Positions 54,473-64,000 of a DNA stretch of 64,000 bases are shown here, in pieces. The DNA is taken from the NCBI RefSeq assembly GCF_029784155.1, contig NC_073692.1, forward strand, positions 232,828,503 to 232,892,502. Direction: 5' to 3'. This stretch comes from Uranotaenia lowii. Taxonomy: Eukaryota > Arthropoda > Insecta > Diptera > Culicidae. The notes under the pieces are model-generated. The model did not search any database and was not told the DNA's origin. It saw only the letters and a program-made list of their open reading frames with translations. The first letter of the stretch is position 1, and each line of letters starts with the position of its first letter. The translations under genes and the position numbers were made by a program.

Positions 54473-55849
54473 ATGTTAAAAGTCTGGAAGTCTGGAAACC
54501 TGAAAAAAATGTCTGGCAGAAGTTCAAAAATCTGGAAGATTCAGACGAAATCTGGAAGGTCAGCATCACTGTCAGCAATACGGATTTGACGTTTGAGTTG
54601 AAGATTCGGATTTTAGTTCGTCGAGAGATCTGGCGTTAGCGCCAAATGTTTCGGAAACTCGCAAACGCAAATCGGGCTTTTTCAAAGTCTTTCCTGGTAC
54701 CACCATCAGGCGTTATCTGGCTACCAAGATACTGGAAGCACTTCACTTTTTCAACCTGTTGTCCAGCTACCATGAAACTGGAGGGATTTCCTGTGTTGAT
54801 CTCCATCGACTTGGTCTTTCCTACATTGACTTCGAGACCTGCTGCCTTGGAACTTTCAGTGAGGTAGTCGAGTTTGCTCTGCATATCCGGTTGTGTTTGG
54901 GCGAGCAAAACAATATCGTCTGCCAGGTCAAGATCGTTCAGTTGCTTTATTGTTGAAGGATTCCACGGCAATGCTCGGTTCGGTGCACAGTCGAGCGATC
55001 CAGTCAGAATCTCATCCATTACGATGAGAAAAAGTAGTGGTTATAAGATACATCCCTGTCTCACTCCAGCAGTTACCAGGATTGGTTCGGACAAGACACC
55101 GTCGTGTAAGACCAGCTTGTTGCCGTCGGAGTGTAGCGTCGATTTTCTCCTGGATCTTGTTCAGGATCAATTTGCGGAGTACTTTGAGAGTTGTACACAT
55201 CAAAGTTATGCACTCTGTCAGGTCTTCTTTCTTTTGGACCTTTACGAGGATACCCTGCATCCAGTCGGCCGGGAATGTTGCAGTATCCCAGATGTCAGTG
55301 AAAAGACGGTGCAACATTTGTGCTGACAAAGCAGGGTCGGCTTTGGGCATCTCAGCAGGAATGCAATCGATTTCAGGCGCTTTGTTAGATTTCATGTCTT
55401 TGATTGCCGCAACGAGGGCGCTTCCGAGTTGACGTCATTTATGCGACTTACTGTTGGCGCTTAGAGCTGCGGGTTCTGTTGGTCATCGCTATTTGTGACT
55501 CTGAAGAGTTCTTCAAAATGCTCAATCCAACGCTTGAGCTGATCTGTTCGATCTGTCAACAGCAGACCAGCTCGGTCTTTCAGCGGCATTCTTGCATTAG
55601 TCCTTGCACCACTAAGGCGGCAAGAAATGTCATAAAGTAATCGGATATCTCTATTGTCGGCGGCTCTTTCTCCCTCTTCGGCTAGGAAGTTTGTCCAGGC
55701 TCTCTTGTCTCGTCAACAAGCTCGTTTAACTGCCTTTTCCAGCTCCGCATATCGTAAGCCGGCGGCTGCTTTGGCTGACTCGGTACATGCTTGCTCAATT
55801 CCGACTTTCGCCTTTCTCCGATCATCGATCATCCTCCGAGTTTCATCCG

Positions 55850-56644
55850 ACATCCACTCACTTCTTCTCTAGCTGTTCAACGTATGCCCTTTTCATCTCT
55901 GGATTCTCCAATCGGTGGACGTTGTTTCGACACCCGACTTTCTCCTCGCGCTGTTGGACACGCGCAGCTCTTAGTCGTATCTCGCCAAGGACGAGGTGAT
56001 GGTCAGATGCAATGTCTGCGCTTCGTTTGTTGCGGACATCAAGAAGGCTCCTTCTCCATTTTCGACTGATGCAAATGTGGTCAGTTTGATTTTCTGTACG
56101 GCCATTTCGGAATACCCAAGTGACCTTATGTGCTGGTGGATGGGGGAAGAGCTATCCTCCGATCACCATGTTGTTGTTGCCACAAAATTCTGCAAACAGC
56201 TCTCCGTTTTCGCTCATCTATCCTAGACCATGGCGCCCCATGATGCGGACAAAGGTCCTGATTGTCGGAGCCAATCTTTGCGTTGAAGTCGCCCAAATGG
56301 ATTTGAATGTCACCCTTCGGTATTCTCTCTACCAAGCTGTTCAGTTGACTGTAAAACTGTTCTTTCTCCTGCAAATCGGCAACGTCAGTTGGCGCATAAC
56401 ACTGGACCATTGTAAGGTTTCTAACCCGTGTTCTGAATCTGACTACGATTATTCTTTCGTTTATCGGTTCCCACCTTATGAGGGCCGCATGGGCCTGCGG
56501 GCTTAACAGGAAACCAACTCCTCGTTCCCGAGTAGCATGTTTTCCTCGTATGCCAGAGTAAAGCAGGACTTGCCCGGACTGTGTCTTGTGTTCTCCAGTG
56601 TTAGGCCAATGGACTTCGCTCAGTCCCAATATCTCTAGCTTCAA
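55850..56644 (-). pseudogene. RTE APE-type endonuclease
   Basis: A 172-codon minus-strand frame begins MKLEILGLSEVHWPNTGEHK and contains VLLYSGIRGKHATRERGVGF, RIIVVRFRTRVRNLTMVQCY, APTD and IHLGDFNAKIGSDN. A frame shift near 56230 follows (NNNMVIGG, then HPPAHKVTWVFRNGRTENQI, SADIASDHHLV). The E of SEV, GDFN and SDHH are the catalytic landmarks, so the domain is almost complete but shifted. Related sequences are often mis-annotated as craniofacial development protein 2. Confidence 0.85.
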
Positions 56645-56899
56645 TAAATCGGGAGCAGTAGCTTGCTAGCCTTAAGTCCCTATCCCACGATGGGGCTGCC
56701 ATCTTGGACTTAGCTGGCGGGAGACGCATTTCATAAATTCAGCCGCTCGCTGCGAGACAGACGCTGTTTGAGCCACCCTTGACCTGGAGAACAGACGCTC
56801 GGTTGTTGTTGCACGCCGCCCCTGACCTGGGGAACAGACGCGTGCGGCCACCTTCTCAGTCATTATTTTTCTAATGATTAATATTAACAATCAATTTTT

Positions 56900-58424
56900 G
56901 TAAGTACATAACCGTAGATTGTTTCCGATAGATTTGCAAAGCAACAACCTGTAATCTCCGGAATTATTTTTCTACTGAATACCTGTGATTTAGTTGAGTG
57001 CTGGAAATGGCCAGTAAAAATCCGCGTTGTGTCGGTAACTTTTAATCTTTTTTTAAATTTATTTATAATATTTGTAACAACGGTTGAACATTATCTAATA
57101 TGAAGATTCCTCTCGAGGTGTTCAATAAGCGTTTGTCTTGTCGGCCACATAAACAAAAATATTACACAAGCTATAAAAATGAAGCAACAAAATTAACCAA
57201 AGAACTTGAAGCTTTAAAGATTGCAAAAAGATAAATTTGGTTTCAGATGACCAATTTTAGAAATTTTAATTTTTCATATTTAGGAAAAACTATAATTGAG
57301 TTAAATTGCAAGAAAATTTACAATTGCTTGATGTAAAAATAAACATTCAGTCATTAAATTGAATGATTAGCGATTAGAAGATATACTTGTAAAAATAATT
57401 TGTTTTCGGCATAAGAATATCAATTTCATAAAAACGTTATTTTAATGCTTGATGCATTTAATTGATAAAATGGGACAAGCAACTAAATAGCTGCGTGGCT
57501 CTATTTTTAATTAAACTTTGAGTTTTTTTTAACTTTTTTTCTACTTCGCGAATCAAAAATACGCTTGGTGGCAGAAATTTGGTTTTATAGAATTTCTGCC
57601 ACGTTTGAGTATACGTTGGATGGCTAAAACATGTTTAAAAATTTCAAATTCAATTTACTAAGTAAGCAGCAAGTGATGATGACTAATTACCTACATTATT
57701 GTAGAAATTCAGAGATTAAGCATGCCTTAAGCATAATGTACCTAATGTCAATTTTTTTCATCTTTGTAATTACATAATGTCTTTTCTTTGAACCAACCTT
57801 TTACAGAATCGCTCAATGCGCATCTGAATTGAATTACCTTTCAATGTTCGAAAAGCTACATCGAAGCTTTTAGTAAACCGTTCAGATTGAACGGCTTTGA
57901 AACCATTTTTCCCACCGTCAATAATTGGATAGACGGATCATAAAAGGGGTTTGAAAATAGGGGGAAATTATATTTTGAGAAGGTATCTTTCATTCGGCAC
58001 CTTTCTATGTTCGGCGCTTCGCTGAGAATGCTCCAGCGAAGACAAAGAAAATCATTTGTCTTTGATCAGAATGAATAACACATTCACCCTATCCAATACA
58101 ATTATCAATCATGTATGAAATTCTGATTCCTTGCATCCGTAAATCCCAAACCACCCAGAGCGGAACCATCATTCATAATAAAGACAACCAAACGTGTCAA
58201 GATGATTGCTAGTTGAGACATTCTAATTCGGTCGTAAAATGTGATTCGAAGTTGCTCTTGGCAGGTTCTTGGTGGTCCCAGAGAGGAATCGTGCGAGATG
58301 TCAAATCTCCCCCGGGCAAGCCATCCGAAGGGAGGCGACTTCTGGTCCTAATCCTGAAATACGATTCTCCGGTCGCCCGCGACGCCATAAAAACGCTATT
58401 CTGCTGCTTATCAGATTGTGTTTT
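56900..58424. other. Unassigned AT-rich sequence
   Basis: No element ends were recognised. A short plus-strand frame starting at the ATG 57100-57102 codes for 44 residues (MKIPLEVFNKRLSCRPHKQK … ELEALKIAKR) and may be part of a decayed transposon gene. GTGGCAGAAATT and AATTTCTGCCAC (57568-57579 and 57591-57602) form a perfect 12-bp hairpin. Confidence 0.35.
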
Positions 58425-58924
58425 NNNNNNNNNNNNNNNNNNNNNNNNNNNNNNNNNNNNNNNNNNNNNNNNNNNNNNNNNNNNNNNNNNNNNNNNNNNN
58501 NNNNNNNNNNNNNNNNNNNNNNNNNNNNNNNNNNNNNNNNNNNNNNNNNNNNNNNNNNNNNNNNNNNNNNNNNNNNNNNNNNNNNNNNNNNNNNNNNNNN
58601 NNNNNNNNNNNNNNNNNNNNNNNNNNNNNNNNNNNNNNNNNNNNNNNNNNNNNNNNNNNNNNNNNNNNNNNNNNNNNNNNNNNNNNNNNNNNNNNNNNNN
58701 NNNNNNNNNNNNNNNNNNNNNNNNNNNNNNNNNNNNNNNNNNNNNNNNNNNNNNNNNNNNNNNNNNNNNNNNNNNNNNNNNNNNNNNNNNNNNNNNNNNN
58801 NNNNNNNNNNNNNNNNNNNNNNNNNNNNNNNNNNNNNNNNNNNNNNNNNNNNNNNNNNNNNNNNNNNNNNNNNNNNNNNNNNNNNNNNNNNNNNNNNNNN
58901 NNNNNNNNNNNNNNNNNNNNNNNN
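58425..58924. other. Assembly gap (500 N)
   Basis: Exactly 500 N. Frames that cross it are artefacts. Because the length is a round number, it is probably a fixed-size scaffold gap and the true distance is unknown. Confidence 0.99.
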
Positions 58925-59445
58925 GATTGGAAGTATTTCGATATTCGGGCATCCGAGTGAGGGGGGCTCCCGTCAACAGAAATTCAGATCGAAGCAAAAA
59001 CATAACTGACATTGTGCTGTATTTGGGGTGCGAATGCGGCAAAAAACACCAGACCATATGGAAAACTGGTATGCCCGCCTAATGAAACCACACCACAGCA
59101 ATTTTGTCAATTATGGTGTGCTCGTTTATGGGCAGGAACAAAAACACACAAAAATCCAATTTGATCCTACAAATTTCTGATTCGAACCAGGTTGTCGGTG
59201 TGCAATTTTCAGTACAAATGGTTTTCTGGGTGGTAGGTGTTTTCCCGATTGATAGTTGAAACTGCATCGTAGAGTGAGATTCATCGTGTCGTCACAGGTG
59301 AAATTTAATAAAACATACCTGGATGTAAAATTAACGGTTTTAATTTTCGTTACATTGAGGAATTTGTAACAAAAAAGAAGTAGAGAAATTTCTAGAAAAT
59401 TTTTAAACAATGCATCAGTCATGTTCGTATTTTTATTTAATAGAT
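58925..59445. other. Unassigned sequence
   Basis: No feature recognised; minus-strand frames of 62 and 98 codons show no known domain. Confidence 0.35.
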
Positions 59446-59449
59446 AAAA

Positions 59450-60045
59450 ATTAAAGGCGGCTTATAAAGCCAGACGCTTAACGGTCGAGAAGCGATGGCG
59501 ATAGAGGAACGGAAGTGCCGTTTGTTGAGTCAGCCTGGATATCACTCAAGCGAGTTTTTGGGGAATCACCCAAGAAGAACTTTTACAGAGCACTTTGCCA
59601 CAGCATAGATGACAACTCATGGGGCCAAGCCTATAGAAAGTTAAAGGAGATCGTTGCGGATCTTTTCAAGCAGCATGGTCCGATTTAGTGGTCACTAGAC
59701 CCGTACGACGCGGGAGTTCACAACATCGAGGCAGTGACGAACGAGAAACTTGTGACCATCTCCAAGAAACTTGCGGGAGATGAAGGTCTGCAAGCAATTC
59801 CGAATTCAGTGCTGAAGTCTCCGGATACTTTCAGAGTGGTTCTACAAAAGGGACGAGGGATCTTTTCCCAACCTGTGGGAAACTACGAAATTGGTGTTAC
59901 TACCGAACCGGGAAAACTCACAGTGCATTTCATCGTAACAGACTCATATGTCTGCTGATAGCCTTGATAAACTGCTAAAGCGGATAATCTTCAACAGACT
60001 AACTATCTACATTCAGATATACGCACATAGGGTGAAAGCAGACTT
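59450..60045 (+). pseudogene. R1-like LINE fragment (linker and N-terminal RT)
   Basis: The plus strand reads NSWGQAYRKL, IVADLFKQHGPI, EAVTNEKLVTISKKLAGDEG, PNSVLKSPDTFRVVLQKGRG and, shifted, DKLLKRIIFNRLTIYIQ. This is the linker and fingers region of R1-clade LINEs (WGxAYR…LFPxHxPxxW…VTxEEL…KAPGxDGIPN…GKLLERIIxNRL). The KAPGPDG motif is lost and stops interrupt the frame. It ends in the RT fingers. Confidence 0.75.
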
Positions 60046-60049
60046 CGAA

Positions 60050-60775
60050 CACACAGAGCACGAATATCAAAGAAGATGACAGCAAGAAGAAGACAGGTGT
60101 TCGTCACTGCGCCCATTCCATCAACAAAGCTAGCTGAAAAGTTATAGCCAAAACATTTCATGCAAGTTCCCAATATCTCTGCGGGGGTAATAGGAAGCTT
60201 TTTTTTTAAAAACTTTGGCCTACGAATCCAAAACCTAGTTATTCCACGACTCGTTAGAGGAGAGACCAGGCTTAAATAGAGTCGCAATGAGGAGTGGTTT
60301 CGTCTATGAATATCCTATAGAGCACACTACACAGAAAGAAAAATGTAATCTCACATTGCCCGTTTTTGCATCGTAGACGCAGAAAATATGAAAGGAAATA
60401 TAGCATCTTGACATTGACTTGCAATTCATTGTAAATCTCAGCATCGCATCGTTCGTCCCTATTTTGTTGTAGGTTGTAGTTGAACTGTAATTACATTTAA
60501 AGAAGTGATTGTAATGCTTTTCTTAGCTATTTCAATTTTTTATTTTGCAGAAAATCATCACTGCAAGCTCGTGTCATCTCAGCTTGCCAACGAACAAGAA
60601 ATGGCAGCTTTTATTTATCTAACAACACGCCAACCGTCGTTTCGTTGCCGTTTTTCGATAGAATGGCAACAAACAACCAGGTGCATACTTCAGCTGACCT
60701 ATTAGGGAGATTGACCCCTGAATTGGACCTACAGCCTAGTTTGGTCTTGTTAAATAGTTAATAACTCATTTCGCT
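60050..60775. other. Unassigned sequence
   Basis: No feature recognised. The stretch separates two unrelated LINE fragments. Confidence 0.35.
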
Positions 60776-60777
60776 GG

Positions 60778-61510
60778 CAAAGGATTAAGATTTGCACGAA
60801 AGTTCTATCAGAAACTCAACGCATCCCGCAAAGGCTTCGTGCCGCAAGCCGAAATGTGCCGGGATAAGGACGGGGGCATCCTGACGGACAATCGTGAGGT
60901 GATTAAAAGGTGTGGACCGCAGCACTTCGATGAACACCTGAAAACGACGTAGAGAAGCCACTCCCAACGATGACGTGAAGTTGAGGAAGCCATTCGCCAG
61001 CCTGAATAGAAACAAGTCGGCTGGGAAGGATGGCATCGCAGTAGAACTCGTCAAAAAGGGCCCCGACAAGTGGGCCGATTGCCTACATCGGTTGATGGTC
61101 CGGATCTGGGACACAGAACAGCTACCGGAGGAGCGGAAGGAGGGGGTAATATGCCCCATCTACAAGAAGGGTGACCATTTGGACTGTAAAGAACTACCGA
61201 GCGATCACTGTCATAAATGCTGACTACAAACTGCTGTCCCGAATAATACTTCGCCGTCTAACGCCACAAGCAAACAGGTTCGTGGAAAGTTATCTCGCTG
61301 GCTTCATGGAGGAACGGCCTACGACGGACCAGATCTTCACATTCTGGAAAATCCTCCAAAAATCAAGTCATCATCAAGTCCCTACGCACCATCTATTCAA
61401 CGAAGCCGCATACGATAAGATCGGCCGAGACGAGCTTTTCCGGGAAGCTGACCATACTGATCAAGGCGTGCGATATTTAACAGAGACGGGAGTTCGGTTT
61501 CATATGTAGT
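60778..61510 (+). pseudogene. LINE reverse transcriptase N-terminal part
   Basis: The plus strand reads RFARKFYQKLNASRKGFVPQ, CRDKDGGILTDNREVIKR, LNRNKSAGKDGIAVELVKKG, EERKEGVICPIYKKGDHLDC, a one-base shift, KNYRAITVINADYKLLSRII and PTTDQIFTFWKILQKSSHHQ, then THHLFNEAAYDKIGRDELF (motif A, with the first catalytic D region altered). It stops at about 61505 before motif B. The series is a common insect LINE pattern (possibly R4- or RTE-related); clade not fixed. Confidence 0.8.
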
Positions 61511-61514
61511 TACT

Positions 61515-62150
61515 AAGGAGAGTTTTGGGCGCATCTTCACCATCACCAAAACGTAGTCTAACACGATGTTGGCGCCCTCGTCGATAGGATCTGTCGTCGA
61601 TAATGTCCGATAAGTCTATCAAAACGTGGTCGATCTGTGATTGAGTTTGGTACGGTGATCTACAAGTGTATTTGTGCGGGAGGCCGGTGCTGGAAAAAGG
61701 TACTACGTACGGCCATTCGTTTGGAGGTGGCGAAAACTATGAGTCATAGGCCGTTTTCGTTGGACAGCTGGTGCCGAACCTTCCAATTGTCGATTTGAAT
61801 TCCTTCTCCTGGCCGAACAGAGCGTGAAAATCCCCGATGATGATCTTGATATCATGTTTTGGGCAGCGATCGTATTCACGTTTCAGCTGCGCGTAGAATT
61901 TGTCTTTGTCGTCATCGGTACTTCCGAGGCGAGGGCAGTGCACGTTGATTATGCTGATGTTGAAGAACCGGCCCTTGATTCTCAACCGGGACACTCGTGG
62001 GTTGATCGGTCACCATCCGATCACGCGCTTTGTCATCTTCCCCATTACCATAAAAGCTGTTACAAGCTCGTGTGTGTTGCCGCAGCTCTGGTAGATGGCA
62101 CGACCATCTGGGTACAGAGAGCTTCAAGTTACGAGAATAGAATCTAAACG
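61515..62150 (-). pseudogene. LINE endonuclease fragment, facing the RT fragment
   Basis: The minus strand reads RIKGRFFNISIINVHCPRLG, DRCPKHDIKIIIGDFHALFG and, further on, GLPHKYTCRSPYQTQSQIDH and VKMRPKT near 61530. It is an APE-type endonuclease with GDFH and QIDHVLID blocks. It is probably from the same LINE family as the adjacent RT but is in the opposite orientation. The final SDHY motif is degraded. Confidence 0.75.
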
Positions 62151-62159
62151 AAAAAATGA

Positions 62160-63640
62160 AATAAATACGTGTTGAAACTTACAGTTTCCTCCGGCGTCCG
62201 AATCAGCAGCAGATTTCTGCTACCACGAGCAGAACCGAAACATTGTTTGTTTCGGTTCCTCTTACTATGTCCAATTCTCAATCGAGAACAATAGATCAAT
62301 TATTGCTGATGACAGGTGATGATGATAAACGCGGTACAAATCGGTATCGTTTTTTGAATACGGAGAATGCGCCAACTGAAAACAAATTCAGATTATTATA
62401 TAAACGTGTTAAACTCTTTATTTTACATCCGAAAATATGATCTTCTTTTTACTTATTTCGATTAAGCATCGTAAAATTTATTTTTTTAAAAAAAGGCGAA
62501 TAGCACTTTTCATGAGTATCCAATTAGGGTTGGCCCTTTCGCCTTATGATACCAGGGGCCAAACGTAATTTTTGTTTTGTTTTCTTTTCAAAAGGATTTT
62601 CCCCTCTCAAATTTCCTCGCGAACAAAAGGGTCAATAGTAATTTTGGAATCAAAAAAGGACATTTAAAATCGGTTTTGCAAGGCTAAACAACACAAATAT
62701 CAGTGAATTGATGATAGTAATCTACTGAAAATGGTGCTAATGTGCTCATTGAATCAACTTGGATGAGTTTTCAAGCCGAAATTTGCCTGAAATTTGCTAT
62801 TAAGGTGAGTCAACCAAAGGGCGAATAGTCATTCTGGATTTTTAAAGGGCGTTTGCATTTTGACGAATCAACCAAATGAGCAATCAAAGGGGCCAAAAAT
62901 CCAATTTATTCTTTTTTTACGTTACAATCTCGGAAAACCTATATTCAACTATCGCGGAATGAAATTACGCTTATTTCAAAGAAGTTTAGGTAAGTACTAA
63001 GTTAGAATAGTGATAAGATACAGCGAAATAGGCAATAGTTTATATTTTCTGAATCTTCGAATGCGTTTTTCTCAAAACAGAGGTTTTGGCGTATTGGCCC
63101 TTTTCATAAATCGATACCAAAATGTTTACATCACCACACGTTTAAGCGAGACTACTCAAATTGGGTTCGAGGTAACAAAACAGTGTTGCCGGATATTCTG
63201 AGTAAGAGTATCAAAGTACTCAATTGAGAAATGAGTACTTTCCCGGTTAGGAAATATAAGAAGTGGAAGGTGACAATAAGCTATCGCTAATTAATACAGT
63301 TGTATTCTACTGACCTCACAGACGAAACATGCATAAAGATAACTCTATTCCACCACTGAAACCTGCGTTTTCAACAATTTTGTAATTATTACTTTGATTT
63401 TTCTACTTATTCAAATAGAATAAATGATAAATGAAAAAATTGAAATCAGTGATGGTAAATTTCGCCCGTCACGCTTGACCCGACTAGTTTTGTTTCATCA
63501 AACGACTGGCACTGTTCTCAATTGACGGAGCCTCACTATATTCGCATGACGGATAAAGCACGACAACAATCAACATTTCTCCATCATCGACTGGCGAAGC
63601 TCCTACACAAGGTCAAAATTTCTCCTGAGAGTGACTGGCA
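62160..63640. other. Unassigned AT-rich sequence
   Basis: No recognisable gene. GGCCCTTTCGCC (about 62535) and ATTGGCCCTTTTC (about 63097) are similar words but do not form convincing element ends. Confidence 0.35.
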
Positions 63641-63686
63641 AATCTCTTCACACTTCGATCGGCTGCTGACGCCAGGTACAACTAAT

Positions 63687-63845
63687 TGAACGACTTGCTG
63701 GTAGAGAGCAACAATAGCAATAAAAAACCGAAAACAGGCTTGCTGGCAGAAGCAACAATAATAATAAAATCTTTTCTTTTCGTCTTCGGTCGACTTCGGC
63801 TTGCTGGCAGGAGCAACAATAATAATAAATGCCTTTCTTTTTCGT
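63687..63845 (+). repeat. Three-unit tandem repeat (GCTTGCTGGCAG…AGCAACAATAATAATAAA)
   Basis: Units begin near 63691, 63738 and 63800 with (A/G)CTTGCTGG(T/C)AGxAG(A)GCAACAATAxxAATAAA, followed in the last two units by CTTTTCTTTTCGTC and TTCTTTTTCGTCATCGGTCG. A GACTGGC word is also scattered across 63503-63935. Confidence 0.7.
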
Positions 63846-64000
63846 CATCGGTCGTTTGAATGCGATTGCTTGACTAGGTCATTCTTTTAGCTTCAAATGA
63901 CTGGGAAATGAATGACTGGCAAACGAAGTGACTGGTCGTTAAGGAACAGTCAATTGAGTTTGACGAACCAAGAGGCTTCACAGTCACAGCTTCACGTCTC

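Larger units (their letters stand above)
53765..54571 (-). mobile_element. hAT element, shorter relative of 44500-46887, with 8-bp duplication
   Basis: Left end CAAGGTTGTCAACTGTTTTT and right end AATCTGGAAGGTCAGCATCACTG correspond to the ends of the hAT at 44500-46887 (inverted). The flanks are ACAGCAAT (53757-53764) and TCAGCAAT (54572-54579), one mismatch in eight. The uninterrupted site is present in the RTE copy at 25030. TCTGGAAG words recur at both ends. Confidence 0.85.
53340..55400 (-). pseudogene. RTE reverse transcriptase, deleted and interrupted
   Basis: Minus-strand landmarks: MKSNKAPEIDCIPAEMPKAD, TFPADWMQGILVKVQKKEDL, ITLMCTTLKVLRKLILNKIQ, DATLRRQQAG, then a jump to VLSEPI and VTAGVRQGCIL (motif B, followed by a stop), DEILTGSLDC, LADDIVLLAQ and VKCFQYLGSQITPDGG. 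Beyond the hAT insertion the C-terminal part resembles 24606-24850. About 85 residues that should contain motif A (first catalytic D) are deleted near 55110-55130. The direct neighbour upstream is the endonuclease. Confidence 0.85.
53336..56900 (-). mobile_element. Near-complete RTE-clade LINE, interrupted
   Basis: The 3' end (CCTAAGGGTCCGGCACCGAT) matches the copies at 24593 and 28582. Reading leftward on the minus strand from 56900 there is a GC-rich 5' part with two TGACCTGGxGAACAGACGC repeats (56780-56840), endonuclease (56644-55850), reverse transcriptase (55400-54636) and the C-terminal part (53760-53340). A hAT element is inserted at 53765-54571. Internal deletions and shifts make it dead. 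The exact 5' end and target duplication could not be fixed. Confidence 0.85.

Noticed and set aside
56120..56506. 128-codon plus-strand frame
   Set aside because: Antisense to the RTE endonuclease.
58209..59082. Long open frames of 180-289 codons
   Set aside because: They consist mainly of the 500-N gap translated as X.
60778..62150. Twin-priming 5' inversion of one LINE
   Set aside because: In twin priming the inverted 5' part lies upstream of the sense 3' part; here it lies downstream.

Overview
The window looks like a piece of an AT-rich insect genome, most likely a mosquito (Culicidae). The base composition, intron style and transposon content are animal. A mariner-type transposase at 51.5-52.7 kb has the DD37E spacing (37 residues between the second catalytic D and the E), counted directly in the sequence; this subgroup (ITmD37E) is known from mosquitoes. 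The organism call is an inference. One 500-base run of N (58425-58924) marks a scaffold gap.

Almost everything that can be recognised is transposable-element DNA, and most of it is dead. I found one weak candidate for a host gene: a small two-exon unit on the minus strand at about 29.24-29.94 kb, with consensus splice sites and an AATAAA signal. No rRNA, functional tRNA, CRISPR array or bacterial-type operon is present.

Layout. 0.4-9 kb: miniature TA-target elements, a decayed Jockey/CR1-like LINE and four T-rich degenerate repeats. 10-13 kb: remnants of hAT, P/THAP9-like and mariner transposases. 13.1-21.4 kb: copies of one hAT-like miniature element (TIR TAGGGTTACC, 8-bp target duplications) that are targets for a tRNA SINE, an 805-bp palindromic foldback, two TA-target miniature elements and a 2.8-kb Helitron-like element. 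23.7-28.7 kb: a piggyBac-like miniature element, a GGGGGGCATCC element carrying a 5'-truncated RTE LINE, a 119-bp tandem repeat, a decayed hAT-like transposase and a 124-bp RTE stub. 29-36.7 kb: the candidate gene, a second LINE fragment, a second copy of the SINE and another hAT miniature copy. 37.5-40.8 kb: several tandem repeats and another TA-target element. 42.8-53 kb: a mariner interrupted in turn by a 6.9-kb Mutator-like element, a 992-bp miniature element and a second mariner. 53.3-56.9 kb: a nearly full RTE LINE with an insertion nested three levels deep. 59.4-62.2 kb: fragments of R1-like and other LINEs.

The main result is insertion history. Target-site duplications can be read directly for many elements (TA, TTA, 8-bp, 9-bp and 10-12-bp classes), so their order of arrival can be reconstructed. 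The most notable element is the Mutator-like unit at 43011-49921. Its inverted ends are built from tandem 15-16-bp CATTTGGCATAAAGC units, it has a perfect 9-bp target duplication, and it encodes a broken FLYWCH-plus-MULE transposase.
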